Made by a program: the position numbers and the translations under genes. This document shows positions 7,440-16,900 of a DNA stretch of 64,000 nt, piece after piece. Below the pieces are notes generated by a model. The model was given only the letters and a program-made list of their open reading frames with translations. It had not been told where the DNA came from and made no database searches. How positions within the stretch are numbered: the stretch's first letter is position 1; every line of letters starts with the position of its first letter. Source of the DNA: UBA6623 sp965217195 (lineage in GTDB: Bacteria; Acidobacteriota; Terriglobia; Bryobacterales; UBA6623); the NCBI GenBank assembly GCA_965217195.1, contig CBDCHL010000005.1, positions 124,001-188,000 on the forward strand. Reading direction: 5' to 3'.

Positions 7440-8729
7440 CTATTTGCTTGGTTCACCAGCCGCTTTGGGTTCGTCGGCGCTGATCTCGACCGCGCGATAT
7501 CCCCCGATCGACTTGAAGTAGAAGAACAGGCCTCCGAAGATAAACGTCAGGACCAGCGGGAAGTAGGCCACATAGCGGAAAGCGGCCGCGGCCCCTTCGG
7601 CGTCATACCATCCACCCATCAGCGGCAAGACAAAGGCCACGGACAAATTTCCCGTGCCGCCGATGAGGGCCAGCAAGAACGCCCCCCCGTTGGGGAACCG
7701 TTCCGATGTCACACCCAGCATGAAGGGCCAAAAGTACGTCTTGCCCACGCCGAAAATCGTCGCCGCCGCGAAGGCCTGCCAGGGCGTCTCGACATAGCTG
7801 AGTCCCAGCAGTCCAAGTCCGGAAAGAATCGCCGAAAGCGTCAGCACGCCCATCGGCGAGAATCGGCGCGCCATCGGTCCGCCGTAGAAGCGCAGGACGA
7901 ACATGATGCCCGCCGTGTAGACGAGGATTAGAATTCCGCTCATCCCGGTCAGGTTCGTGATCACCGAACCGACCCACTGATCGGGTCCCAGCTCGGTAGC
8001 CGCCGTCATCCACATGGCGACCCACCACAGCAAGAACATAGGCCGCAAGGCTTCCTGGAGCATGCGGCCCGTGGAGACCCCGGCCGCAACGCGCTCGGTG
8101 GCGGGAAATTGCTGTCCCCGGATCATGTAAGCGTAGATCGCGGCTGCGACCAGGATCAGTGAAAGTTTGATTTGCCAACCGAGAGTCGCCGTCGCCGCCG
8201 ACACATCGCCGTCCAAGCCCATGATTTTCGTGATGCCGTAGGCCGCCAGCCCGCCGATGATCAGCCCGCCCGGCCACCAGGCGTGGAGCACGTTCATGCG
8301 GTGGGTTTTATCCTCGGCGTAGAGCGTCGTGCACAAGGGGTTGATAACGCCCTCGACCAGACCTTGCGCCAGCCCCAGCGTCAGCATGGCGCCGTACAAG
8401 ATGATGAACCCCGGGTCGGTGTAGTAGGCCTCCACCGGGCCGTCGGGCGTCGGCGCGAACAGAATCGCCAGCACGCCCGCTATGTATCCGAAACTCGACA
8501 CGTAGAGCAGCCGGCGCATCCCGAACCAATCGACGAGCGAGCCGCCAATGAGAATCGAGAGCGTAAAGCCCCAGAACGCCGGGCTCAAGATGATGCCGAT
8601 TTGTTCCTTGTTCAGCTTGAAATCCGCGCCCAGCGCGTCGAGAATGTCCCCGCGGATGGAAAATACCATCGACGTCGTGACAAGCGCCACGCAACTGGCC
8701 AGAAAGAGTCGGTTTCTGTTCGCGTACAT
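7440..8729 (-). CDS. MFS transporter
   Basis: A 429-residue, 12-helix major facilitator protein. The loop 2-3 signature is visible as GGSLVDWFGMRRLL, and a second RFYGGPMARRFSPMG motif follows helix 8. HAWWPGG after helix 4 and the overall pattern are closer to sugar transporters of the FucP or UhpT-like range than to drug exporters, but the substrate cannot be read from sequence. Single gene, flanked downstream by a convergent small ORF and upstream by repeat D1. Confidence 0.85.
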   Translation of the reverse strand: MYANRNRLFLASCVALVTTSMVFSIRGDILDALGADFKLNKEQIGIILSPAFWGFTLSILIGGSLVDWFGMRRLLYVSSFGYIAGVLAILFAPTPDGPVEAYYTDPGFIILYGAMLTLGLAQGLVEGVINPLCTTLYAEDKTHRMNVLHAWWPGGLIIGGLAAYGITKIMGLDGDVSAATATLGWQIKLSLILVAAAIYAYMIRGQQFPATERVAAGVSTGRMLQEALRPMFLLWWVAMWMTAATELGPDQWVGSVITNLTGMSGILILVYTAGIMFVLRFYGGPMARRFSPMGVLTLSAILSGLGLLGLSYVETPWQAFAAATIFGVGKTYFWPFMLGVTSERFPNGGAFLLALIGGTGNLSVAFVLPLMGGWYDAEGAAAAFRYVAYFPLVLTFIFGGLFFYFKSIGGYRAVEISADEPKAAGEPSK

Positions 8730-8840
8730 TGGTTCCCCCGCTTGGAGATGGTAAACGGCGGGGCCGAGGTTGTCAACCGGGCGGGAGCGGAAGGGTACGC
8801 GAAATAAATGTGGGACGTTACCTCCCGCAATGCGAGCAGT

Positions 8841-8917
8841 AGAGACAGCGGCGTGGACGGTCCACGGTCAGCCCGGGCGGCCGATTTCCCATATCATGTC
8901 GCGCACCCGTTCGGTAG
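8841..8917. repeat. Interspersed repeat D1
   Basis: GGCGTGGACGGTCCACGG, then CAGCCCG and TGTCGCGCACCCGTTCGG. It matches D2 at 24721-24804 (GGCGTGGACGGAAGTCCACG, CAGCCCG, TGTCGTGCACCCGTTCCG). It forms a GTGGAC/GTCCAC hairpin 68 bp downstream of the stop of the FN3 fragment. The 255-bp gap 8730-8984 holds nothing else I recognise. Confidence 0.7.
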
Positions 8918-8984
8918 GAGCTCCGGCGTTGATGTCGACCCTGCTGTCTTGCCGGGACGTACGCAACCGACGACGGTGCGCGTC

Positions 8985-9802
8985 CTAGAAATTGACGGTT
9001 ACCGGAGAGGAACAGTTGGCCGGCTCTCCGGAAACGCACACCTGATAGGTGTACTGCGCGCCGCCCTTGGCGATTGGCCCGTCGGTGAAAACACCACTCC
9101 CGCCCGCGCCCGCGGCGGGGGAGCCCACGAGAATGGCTCCGCTTCCATCATCGCGGAACACGTCGACGAATCCGCCCGGCGCGCCCGTCCAGCTTACGTC
9201 AACGTATTGCCACCCCTTCTGCTTGTAGCCCGATGCGTCGACCGTCAGGCCGAGAGGAGTGGTAACTTCCCCCGACTCCACCCAGGCGGAATCACCCGCC
9301 GCATTCGTCGCGGCGACGCGGTAGCGATAGGTCTCCTGAGAGACAAGCCCGCTGTCGAGGAACGAGCCGGCATCCATGGACGCCATTCCGGCTTCCGTCC
9401 ACGGGGCCCAACTCAGATCGGGGTTCTGTGTTTGCCGCTCCACCTTAAAGCCGGATTCGTTATCGCCGCTGTGACTCCACGTCACTTCGGCGCTGCTCGC
9501 AGAGAGGGCTGCCGCGCTGACACCGGTCGGCGCTTCCGGTGGTTCGAGATTCGTCGGGTTCTCAACGCGAACAAACAGGTGGTCGACCGTCACGGAGTCC
9601 AGCGAGCGAGCACCGGTGCTTTGGTCGGTATCGCGCAGGCGCAGGGTTAGGATACCGCCCACCCCCGGGGGCATCGTCAAAGTCTGATACGTGTCGTCGT
9701 CGGAAGTCCTGTCCGGAACAAGGACGTCGCTCGAACCGCCGACTGTCAATTCGAAGGTATCGCCATCCGCGGAAGGCGTAGTCCAAGCATCGACCCACAC
9801 CG
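8985..9802 (-). pseudogene. 3' fragment of disrupted M23 peptidase gene: FN3 domains
   Basis: Continues the reading frame of the M23 gene at 10338-11703 after removal of the 530-bp element and one 5-bp duplication: the junction codon becomes ACG and the protein reads GAGGAVVTVWVDAWTT. It encodes a beta-sandwich segment (DGDTFELTVGGSSDV...LTLRLRDTDQ), one fibronectin type III domain (PEAPTGVSAAALSASSAEVTWSH...ESGFKVERQ) and a second beta domain (YVDVSWTGAPGGFVDVFRDD) ending ANCSSPVTVNF. The frame runs on into the element to 9890, but that 5' part is element sequence and no signal peptide remains, so it is unlikely to be exported. Confidence 0.8.
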
Positions 9803-9807
9803 TAACA

Positions 9808-10337
9808 CCTGAATTATGCACAGATTCACTTTGCGAGTGTGGCTGCGTTCGTAGCGGGTTGGCGGTCGTCGTGAGGTGGTAGCTCGGCAACTGGCCTTTT
9901 GGCTTCTCCGTGTCCGGTTTCCCTTCCCGCCCAGAATCCGCGTCGTCAAAACCTCGCTCGGAAGTGACGTGTTTCCAGTGCGTTACGGCTAGTGCATAAA
10001 AATTTATGCATAGCGCATAGCCAGGCTCTCAGATCAGCGCCCTCCCGACCACCGGCAGCAAGCCGCCGTAGGGAGTCGGCTTCCTGCCGCGGAAGTGGTA
10101 AGGCGTCGAAGCCCCGATTTTATTGGGCCGCGAGGCCGTCACGGCTGGGCCTTGTTGGACGGGCCTTTGGGAGCTATGCTGTTTTCGTCTGGTAACCATG
10201 TGGGTGACCTCCTTGGGGTTGGCTGGCGAAGCTGGGATCTTTGCCAGCCGACCTTTTTACCCCATGTTTTCGGGGGTCCCCAATGGTCCCTTGCGGCTCA
10301 GCCCTCCTCAGGTCCACGCCGCAGTGCATAATTCAGG
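9808..10337 (-). mobile_element. Internally deleted IS1380-like element (MITE-like, 530 bp)
   Basis: Bounded by perfect 14-bp inverted repeats CCTGAATTATGCAC (9808-9821) and GTGCATAATTCAGG (10324-10337) and flanked by a 5-bp direct repeat TAACA (9803-9807, 10338-10342). Ends beginning CC and a short 4-5 bp duplication fit the IS1380 family. Inside, only the start of a transposase survives (10029-10199). Removing the element plus one TAACA rejoins the flanking frames exactly. Confidence 0.85.
10029..10199 (-). pseudogene. N-terminal remnant of IS1380-family transposase
   Basis: A strong ribosome site (AAGGAGG) precedes ATG at 10199. The 56 codons end TPYGGLLPVVGRALI then stop. The TPYGGLLPV segment is typical of the N-terminus of IS1380 transposases (xLTPxGGLxLL). 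The catalytic DDE region, several hundred residues, is absent, so the element cannot move by itself. Confidence 0.7.
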
Positions 10338-11703
10338 TAACAACGGCCCCGCCGGCGCCGATGTCGACTGTCCATTCGTGGTCAAGAAAGCTATATCGGT
10401 TCTTTGGCTTTCCGCCGCTCTCTCGCTCCGTGAGAACCTCAACAGCTCCTTCGTTCTGCGTCCAGCTGTCAGCATAACTTCCTTGCTGGGTCCCACCGAA
10501 AAGGGTTTCGCCGCTCATTGGGAAGTCAGTGTAGGCAGGCGGATCGCCCGGACCGGAACAGTCACCCCACTCGGAAGTTACCGTGCTGCCGGACGCTTGG
10601 TAGACCGTCGCCTGGATGCACGCGACAGGCCCTACCAACTCTTGAAATTTTAGGTTCAGAGTATAGTTGCCGTCGACATACTTGGTCGGACGAATCTCAA
10701 TTCCGTTGAACTCTCCAACCAGAGGATCGAGTGGCAACTGCCGGTCCATGTGGACATGCGCGCTGTAGCTCGATCCATGGTCCTGGTGATAGGGGCATTC
10801 GTTCGCGCCGCCCGAGCCGAAGCTGGACCATGGAAAGTTCGTGCTGTTCTTGTGGCTGTACTGGAAATTCCAGTCGTTCATGCCGAACCAGGAGGGCAGA
10901 ACGTTATAGCCGTTCGCATCGGCTGTGTTGCCCGGCTGGACAATCGGATCGTCCGCCGCGTCAAGAAGCGTCAGCTCTATGCGCTCAACGTCAATCCGGG
11001 ACGTGGTGAGTGTGAGTTCGACAACCGGACTATTCGGGTTGAGCGTATCCACGGAATCGAAAGTGATCGCCGCGATCGCCGCGCTGCTATAGGGCAGCAC
11101 GCCGATGGGATGAACACAATCGCGCTGCCAACGGCTCAAGGGATCGAACCCCGGCGCGTCTCGGACCTCGAAATGCAAATGGGCGAAGCCGCTGGCGCTG
11201 CTCCCCGTGTAGCCGATCAGATCCCCCTTGCTCACCGTCGCGTCCGCCACGACCAGCGCCTGGCTCAGGTGCATGTAGTTGCTGTTGTAGCAGCCGACCG
11301 ATCCGCAGGAAGAATACCCCGGCCGATAGTGCCGCAATTGGACCAGCGGGTCCGAGTAGCTCGGGTGATCACCCGCGATCTTCACAATTCCGTCGGTGAT
11401 CGCAAAAACCGGCGTCCCTTCCGGCGTCGCGATGTCGAGGCCTCGGTGGAAATCGTATCGGTCGTCTTCCGAGGCCAACGGCCGCGGACCGAACGGCGAG
11501 GCGATCGGCATGTCCGTGAAGTTGCTGTTCCCCCAGCGCTCGCTCGGGCAGCCGTCCGCTTCAACCCAACCCGCCGGGGGCGCTTCGGTAATTCGCGCGC
11601 ACAACGGCCACGCCGGCGAGGAGTCGAACTCTTCAGCCTGAGAGGCAATCGGCAGCGCAGCCGATAAGAGCAGAACGAAGAATCCAAAGCGAGGTCGCGC
11701 CAT
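10338..11703 (-). CDS. Secreted M23-family peptidase, interrupted by insertion element
   Basis: Signal peptide MARPRFGFFVLLLSAALPIASQA, then a LytM/M23 metallopeptidase domain with the zinc ligands HRGLD and HLHFEVR, acting on peptidoglycan cross-links or other glycine-rich peptides. A beta-rich segment follows. ATG 11703 is preferred over ATG 11709 and 11736 because AAAGG lies 6 nt upstream. Translation now stops at TGA 10333-10335, inside the first bases of the insertion element. The intact gene would have encoded about 727 residues with C-terminal FN3 modules (8985-9802). The peptidase domain itself is complete, so a truncated active enzyme is possible. Confidence 0.85.
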
Positions 11704-11709
11704 GGCCAT

Positions 11710-12191
11710 CCTTTTCGTTTCCGGCAAGAATACCAACCGGACCGCCGGTGGCCCGAACCGCGCTTTCCAAGCTCTCCTGCAAAAACGACTCTTGAACTCG
11801 AGGGGACGGCTCCGGCCGAGGGGTAACGCTCAGACCCCGCCCGCAGACCACATCCATCATGGCAGACCGTCGCTGACAATGTGAATAGTATGTCAGTACC
11901 GGCTCGCGCCGGCACTTTGTCCTATCAATGACAACCATTTTCATGGCGCTATTATGAATCGCACGATACCGCAGCCTTCGACATGGCGCACGTCTCCAGG
12001 CGTGCCGTGTCACCACTCTTGGCGACATTTCTGCCCCGAAACTTGGGCCGGCTGAAATAAGGTTTCATGGCGATATTATGGAATCCGCGGATGATCCATG
12101 GAAACGAGTTCGTACCGACTGTACCCCTTGGTTGCGTCGTCGGACTCACACCACGGGCTGCTATGCGAAGCGCGATACTTGGCGCTACGGC
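11710..12191. repeat. Intergenic repeat cluster with C1 and B copies
   Basis: Mostly non-coding. A B-type fragment lies at about 11937-11965 (TTTCATGGCGCTATTATGAA), a family-C copy at 11981-12032 (hairpin GGCGCACG..CGTGCC, then TTGGCGACAT) and a fuller B copy at 12061-12163 (TTTCATGGCGATATTATGG, ATGGAAACGAG, CTGTACC, CACCACGGGCTG). No gene is supported. 11710-11930 is the upstream region of the M23 gene and shows nothing I recognise. Confidence 0.65.
11981..12032. repeat. Interspersed repeat C1
   Basis: GGCGCACGTCTCCAGGCGTG, then CCGTGTCACCACTCTTGGCGACAT. Member of family C with 32741-32792, 42474-42525 and 52940-52989. The arms can pair as a short hairpin. Confidence 0.65.
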
Positions 12192-12350
12192 CTAAATGCC
12201 AAAGATGAAGTTCAAGATTTTGGCGACAAGCTTGATCAGAGGATCCACCCAGCCTTGAATTCTCCCTGCTAGGAACCCGCCGCTGCTGTAGCCGTAAATG
12301 ATTAGGCCCAGCAGGATGGTTGGCACCACGATGTACCAAAAGCTACTCAT
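12192..12350 (-). CDS. Small membrane protein, 52 aa
   Basis: A short ORF: MSSFWYIVVPTILLGLIIYG at the N-terminus gives one clear membrane helix, and LIKLVAKILNFIFGI at the C-terminus gives a second amphipathic or hydrophobic segment. A GGWVDP-like turn lies between them. No strong ribosome site is visible, so coding is supported only by the membrane-protein composition. It follows the cupin gene on the same strand at 207 bp. Function unknown. Confidence 0.4.
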   Translation of the reverse strand: MSSFWYIVVPTILLGLIIYGYSSGGFLAGRIQGWVDPLIKLVAKILNFIFGI

Positions 12351-12557
12351 CAAAAGACCAAAGCCAGGGTTTCAGACGGGGCAGTTGCGACCATACCTAA
12401 TGTTACTTCTTGACCCCAACCGCGCCTGGTTCGCTTGCAGTTTTTCAAGGTTAACACAGCTGAGTGCCGGTACTCCGTACGTACTTCGCGCCGATCATCG
12501 GCGGGCAAAGCTCCACTCGAGTCCCCATGAATCGTTCGCCCTGCAAGATCTTGCCGC

Positions 12558-12887
12558 TCACACCTTCGCTCTGGGCGGGGGCGCCATCACAACCATCACG
12601 ACCAGACGCCCGGGGCCCGGATTTGCCAACGCATGTTCTTGGCCCGCGCGCGCGGCGACTAAATCTCCGACCCCGATACGCGAAGTCTCCTCGCCAACCG
12701 TGACATCGCCCGCCCCTTCGACAACAAAGTAGAGTTTGTCCTGGCCCGAGTGAGTGTGTAGCTTGTGGCGCTGTCCTGGTTCAAACGCATTCAGCCCCGC
12801 GAATAGATGCTCCGTCGTCACCAAATCTGCTTTACCCATTTTTTCAGAGCGGAAGACTGCTCGAGCGGCTGCGTTACGGACGATCAT
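12558..12887 (-). CDS. Cupin-domain protein
   Basis: A 109-residue single cupin. Motif 1 is GQRHKLHTHSGQDKLYFVVEG, with metal-type His residues H-x-H and a downstream Gln/Asp instead of the usual Glu. Motif 2 is GDLVAARAGQEHALANPGPG. Small cupins of this type bind metals or small ligands, and a substrate cannot be assigned. It stands alone, 107 bp beyond the stop of the S9 peptidase gene on the same strand. Confidence 0.82.
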   Translation of the reverse strand: MIVRNAAARAVFRSEKMGKADLVTTEHLFAGLNAFEPGQRHKLHTHSGQDKLYFVVEGAGDVTVGEETSRIGVGDLVAARAGQEHALANPGPGRLVVMVVMAPPPRAKV

Positions 12888-12994
12888 CTATCGACTCCTG
12901 CACTAAGATTTGCGCTTCAAACGCAGGAAATTCTCGAGCGCCGAACTGCCTGCATACCTGCCACGCAGGGCCGGACACAGCTAAACAGGGAGAC

Positions 12995-15124
12995 TTAGGG
13001 CTGTGTCACCGTCACCTCGGCCTCGACCTGGGACGGGATAGTCGGCCGAAATTCCTTGCGCCGGCGTCGCCGATGCGGCCGCTCGACCCACTGCCCCAAC
13101 CAATCAATCACGTTCTGATACCAGTGGATGCTGTTACGCGGCTTCATGATCCAATGCCCCTCGTCGGGGTAGTAGAGGAAGCGCGAGGGTACCTCTTTCA
13201 ACTGCAGTGCGGTGAACAGCTGCATCCCTTGTGTTACCGGAACGCGATAGTCCTTCTGCCCGTGAATCACCAAGGTCGGAGTGTTGAAATGCTTCGCAAA
13301 CGTCGCGGGCGACCACTTCTCATACATTTCCCGGTTTTCCCACGGCGCGCCGCGGAACTCCCATAGCGGGAACCACAGTTCTTCCGTCGCACCGAAGAAA
13401 CTCGCCAGGTCGTAGACGCCGGCGTGCGAGACGACGGCCTGGAAACGGTCGGTATGCCCCAGGATCCAGTTCACCATGTAGCCGCCGTACGAAGCACCGG
13501 CGGCGACGACCTTGTTCGAGTCAACGTAGGGTCGGCGCAGTATGTGGTCGACACCAGAGAGAATATCTTCGTAGACCATGCCGCCCCATTCGCCCGTAAC
13601 GGCGTCGGTGAACGCCTGGCCGTAGCCGGTCGACCCCCGGGGGTTCGGCATGAAAACGACGTATCCCGCCCCTGCGAACACCTGTGCATTCCAGCGATAA
13701 CTCCAACTCTCGCCCCAGGCTCCTTGCGGCCCGCCGTGGATCAACACCAGCAGCGGATACTCGTTCTCAAAGCTGAAGCCCGGCGGCTTCACTTCGAATC
13801 CCGAAATCGAGGCACCGTCGGCGCTTTCGTATGTTACTTCTTCGAACTCGGTGACCTCATACTCCTCGAGAAGCCTTTCGTTGAGGTGTGTCAACTGATC
13901 CGGAGGGCCCCCCGACGAGTATCCTCGAAATATTTCGACAGGGTGCGAGCCGCTATGTCCGCTATAGACGACCGACTGCCCGTCGGGAACGAGTTGCACA
14001 TCCGAGTGGCGTGCATCGCCAAAAACTGCGACCCGAATGCCGCCCCCTTCCACCGGTACGGTGTGAATCGGTTCGCGACCCCGGTCCTCGACCGTAAAAA
14101 ACAGCTGTAACGAATCCGGAGACCAGGCGATACCCGTCACCGAACGGTCGAGCGCCTCGGTGAGGCTGTTCACCTCGCCCGTGCCGCGATTGAACACCAT
14201 CAGCCGAAAGCGGTCGCTCTCGAATCCGGCCCGCTGCTGCGCCCGATAGGCGATGTAATTTCCATCCGGCGAGTAAACCGGCGACGTATCCGCGGCCGGG
14301 TTGGACGTGATGACGACCGGCTCCCCGCCCTCGATCGGGACCACATAAAGTTCGCTGTTCGTGCTGGTCGCCGGTGAGCCTTCGGTGTTCATCGTGAAAC
14401 AGACTTCGAAGCCGTCGGGAGACACATCGTACCCATCCGGGCCCGCGAGTGAAAACGGCGGAACATCGAACTTCCCCGGCGTCAGATCACGCGGACCGCC
14501 TTCCTCCCCTACTTCACCTGTATCGAGATCGAGAACGAACAGGTGGCGTCGCCGCCCGTCGGCCCATTGATCCCAGTGGCGGTAGAGCAGACTGTCATAA
14601 TCCTTGGCTTTCACCGGGTCGTCGGCTTGTTGTCGCAGGCGGTCTTGATTGCAGGCATTGTCGCCACCGCAATCGGGATACACGCGGCTCGTGAAAATTA
14701 CCTGTCGGCCGTCGGGCGAAAACACCACACCGTCCGCTTCGCCCGCCGAGTCGGTGAGTTGGCGAGCATTTTCTCCCATCGGGTCCATCAGCCAAATCTG
14801 CGAAGATCCGGCGCGGTCGGAGATAAAGGCAAGTTGCCGCGAGTCGGGCGACCAGCGTGGCCGAGTGTTCGATTTACCGCTGTAAGTGATGCGGCCGGCC
14901 TCCCCTCCTGCGAGAGGAATCGTGTAGATGTGCTTCTCGATGTCGTTGTGAGCTAATGAAACGCGCGCTCCGACAAAGGCCACGGTCGAGCCGTCGGGAG
15001 AGAGCCGTGCGTCCGACAAACGCACCAATCGTACCAGCGCCCAGACGTCGAAAGGCTTCTTTTCAGCCGATTGTCCGAAAGCGCCCGCCGCCCCCGACAG
15101 CAACAAAATCAGGCGTAAGACCAT
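12995..15124 (-). CDS. Secreted S9-family prolyl oligopeptidase-like peptidase
   Basis: A 709-residue protein with signal peptide (MVLRLILLLSGAAGAFG, cut before QSAEKK), a seven-bladed propeller with TolB/DPP-like SPDG repeats (residues about 30-420) and an alpha/beta hydrolase domain. The nucleophile motif is GASYGGYM (Ser near 546), the acid is in HGQKDYRVP (near 625) and the His in DEGHWI (near 658). This is the acylaminoacyl-peptidase/DPP-IV-like class that removes short N-terminal peptides from oligopeptides. Length and catalytic triad look intact. Such enzymes are numerous in protein-degrading acidobacteria. Confidence 0.92.
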   Translation of the reverse strand: MVLRLILLLSGAAGAFGQSAEKKPFDVWALVRLVRLSDARLSPDGSTVAFVGARVSLAHNDIEKHIYTIPLAGGEAGRITYSGKSNTRPRWSPDSRQLAFISDRAGSSQIWLMDPMGENARQLTDSAGEADGVVFSPDGRQVIFTSRVYPDCGGDNACNQDRLRQQADDPVKAKDYDSLLYRHWDQWADGRRRHLFVLDLDTGEVGEEGGPRDLTPGKFDVPPFSLAGPDGYDVSPDGFEVCFTMNTEGSPATSTNSELYVVPIEGGEPVVITSNPAADTSPVYSPDGNYIAYRAQQRAGFESDRFRLMVFNRGTGEVNSLTEALDRSVTGIAWSPDSLQLFFTVEDRGREPIHTVPVEGGGIRVAVFGDARHSDVQLVPDGQSVVYSGHSGSHPVEIFRGYSSGGPPDQLTHLNERLLEEYEVTEFEEVTYESADGASISGFEVKPPGFSFENEYPLLVLIHGGPQGAWGESWSYRWNAQVFAGAGYVVFMPNPRGSTGYGQAFTDAVTGEWGGMVYEDILSGVDHILRRPYVDSNKVVAAGASYGGYMVNWILGHTDRFQAVVSHAGVYDLASFFGATEELWFPLWEFRGAPWENREMYEKWSPATFAKHFNTPTLVIHGQKDYRVPVTQGMQLFTALQLKEVPSRFLYYPDEGHWIMKPRNSIHWYQNVIDWLGQWVERPHRRRRRKEFRPTIPSQVEAEVTVTQP

Positions 15125-15175
15125 TTCCTTAGACTGTAGCGCAGCGGGGCCGCGGGTCGAGATGGACCCGGCGCC

Positions 15176-15318
15176 ATGGGTGGGTTTGGGGCTGCAAGAA
15201 ATATGGCAAGAAGGTTAGGGGTGGCAGGAAGGCCCCCGACGCGCATTTCTGTGACGGTTTTACAGACCCGCCGGTTCATAGAAACGGACGGTCGGTATCC
15301 GATTCTTTCGCAGCCCCT
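15176..15318. repeat. Diverged repeat B3
   Basis: Between the S9 peptidase and trmFO. About 15246-15311 reads TGTGACGGTTTTACAGA..GGTTCATAGAAACGGAC..ATTCTTTCGCAG, a diverged family-B copy (compare 37208-37289). No gene here. Confidence 0.5.
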
Positions 15319-16686
15319 TTATGTGCGCGCCTCGGTTCGGGCGTTGAGGAAACGGTCGAGGGTTTCGAGGGCGATCTCGCATTGGTGCTGCCGGCGGCCC
15401 ATTTTGTCACGGCGGAAGCGGGCGTGGTCGGCGGCGGGAAGGGCCGGTAGTAAGTCAAACGTGATGTTGGCGGGCTGGTAGTTGTCGGGATTGGCGCCGG
15501 AAATATAGTTGGCCAACGAGCCGTGGGCCGTGGCGCGGGGCCAGACTTCGGGATCGAGACCCTGAACTCGCCGGACCGCGTTTTGGCCCGCCATCATACC
15601 GCCCGCCATCGATTCCACGTAACCTTCGACGCCGGAGATCTGTCCGGCGAAAAAGATGTTGGGGTGCGAACGCAGCTCCAGCGCGGGCGTAAGCAGCGCG
15701 GGCGCGTTGATGTAGGTGTTGCGGTGAATCTGGCCGTAACGTAGAAACTCGGCGTTCTCGAGGCCCGGGATCATGCGTAGAATCCGTTTTTGGTCCGCAT
15801 AGCGCAGGTGATTTTGGAAGCCGACGAGATTGTACGATCCGGCGCGTAGGTCCTCCTGGCGAAGCTGTACGACGGCGTAAGGCGTTTTCCCGGTACGAGG
15901 GTCGCGCAGCCCGACCGGCTTCATCGGACCGAAGCGCAGGGTATCGATCCCGCGGCGGCCCAGTTCCTCGATCGGTAGGCAAGCCTCGAAATAGTTGGGG
16001 TTGTCGAAGTCGTGTCCTTGATGCTGCTCGGCTTCGGTGAGCGCCTGGTAGAAACGCTCGTATTCCCCACGGTTCATGGGGCAGTTGAGATAATCGTCGG
16101 TACCGTCGATAGAACGGCCCCAGCGGGAGGCGCGGAAGGCGATGTCCGCGTCAATCGTTTCGGTGTCCACGATGGGACTGATGGCATCGTGGAAGAACAG
16201 CCTCTCGCTTCCCGTCAGCTTCGCGATCGCTTCGGCCAAGGGATTGCTGGTGAGCGGTCCGCTCGCGATCACGACAACGGTGTCGGTTGGAATTTCGCGC
16301 ACCTCCTCGCGACAGATTTCGATCAGGGGATTGTCCTCGATCGCCGCGGTGACGTAGGCGGCGAATCGATCACGGTCGACGGTGAGAGCTTGGCCGCCGG
16401 GAACACGGGCTTGGGCGGCGGCCTCCATCGAGAGAGAGTGCATGCGGCGCAGCTCTTGCTTGAGCAGCCAGGGTGCGGAGTGCTCGCGTTCGCTCTTGAG
16501 CGAGTTGCTGCAGACGAGTTCGGCGAAACGGTCGGTTTGGTGCGCCGGCGTAGTCGAGCCGGGACGCATTTCGAATAGCTTCACCGGCCCGCCGAGGTTG
16601 GCGATTTGGAAGGCGGCTTCCGAACCGGCCGGTCCGGCGCCGATGACTGCGATGGGTTGGAGAATAGGCCGCCTCCGGGCCCTCAT
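15319..16686 (-). CDS. trmFO: tRNA (uracil-54-C5) methyltransferase, folate/FAD-dependent
   Basis: A 455-residue TrmFO, which makes ribothymidine at position 54 of tRNA using methylenetetrahydrofolate and FADH2. FAD-binding motif IAVIGAGPAGSEAAFQIANLG lies at the N-terminus. The two functional cysteines are recognisable in FAELVCSNSLKSE and DYLNCPMN. Other family blocks are GLRDPRTGKTPYAVVQLRQED and FFAGQISGVEGYVESMAGG. The start MRARRRPILQP at 16686 is chosen because the upstream extension has no family match. Divergent from the HU-like gene. Confidence 0.94.
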   Translation of the reverse strand: MRARRRPILQPIAVIGAGPAGSEAAFQIANLGGPVKLFEMRPGSTTPAHQTDRFAELVCSNSLKSEREHSAPWLLKQELRRMHSLSMEAAAQARVPGGQALTVDRDRFAAYVTAAIEDNPLIEICREEVREIPTDTVVVIASGPLTSNPLAEAIAKLTGSERLFFHDAISPIVDTETIDADIAFRASRWGRSIDGTDDYLNCPMNRGEYERFYQALTEAEQHQGHDFDNPNYFEACLPIEELGRRGIDTLRFGPMKPVGLRDPRTGKTPYAVVQLRQEDLRAGSYNLVGFQNHLRYADQKRILRMIPGLENAEFLRYGQIHRNTYINAPALLTPALELRSHPNIFFAGQISGVEGYVESMAGGMMAGQNAVRRVQGLDPEVWPRATAHGSLANYISGANPDNYQPANITFDLLPALPAADHARFRRDKMGRRQHQCEIALETLDRFLNARTEART

Positions 16687-16787
16687 TATAGTTTCGCGCC
16701 GAGGCCGACGATGACGATGGAGAAAGGGGCCCGGGCGGCTCAACACGCCAGGACCCCATAAAATAGGGTGTTCCCCGCGTTTTGTGC

Positions 16788-16816
16788 TTTACAAAGGGCT
16801 TAGCGTCCCGTATGAT
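16788..16816 (+). promoter_or_regulatory. Promoter of the HU-like gene
   Basis: -35 TTTACA (16788-16793), 17-bp spacer, -10 TATGAT (16811-16816). Transcription would start near 16823, about 78 nt before the ATG at 16901. Confidence 0.65.
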
Positions 16817-16900
16817 GGGACGACAGAGATAAAACGTTTCTCTACCTTTTTGTTTTGGACAGTCGGCGCGGCAGTGAGGGCGCACGACGGAAGGAGCACT

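Noticed and set aside
9746..9949. 67-aa ORF inside the IS1380-like element
   Set aside because: Low-complexity basic translation crossing the element end; no match to a transposase C-terminus that I can recognise.
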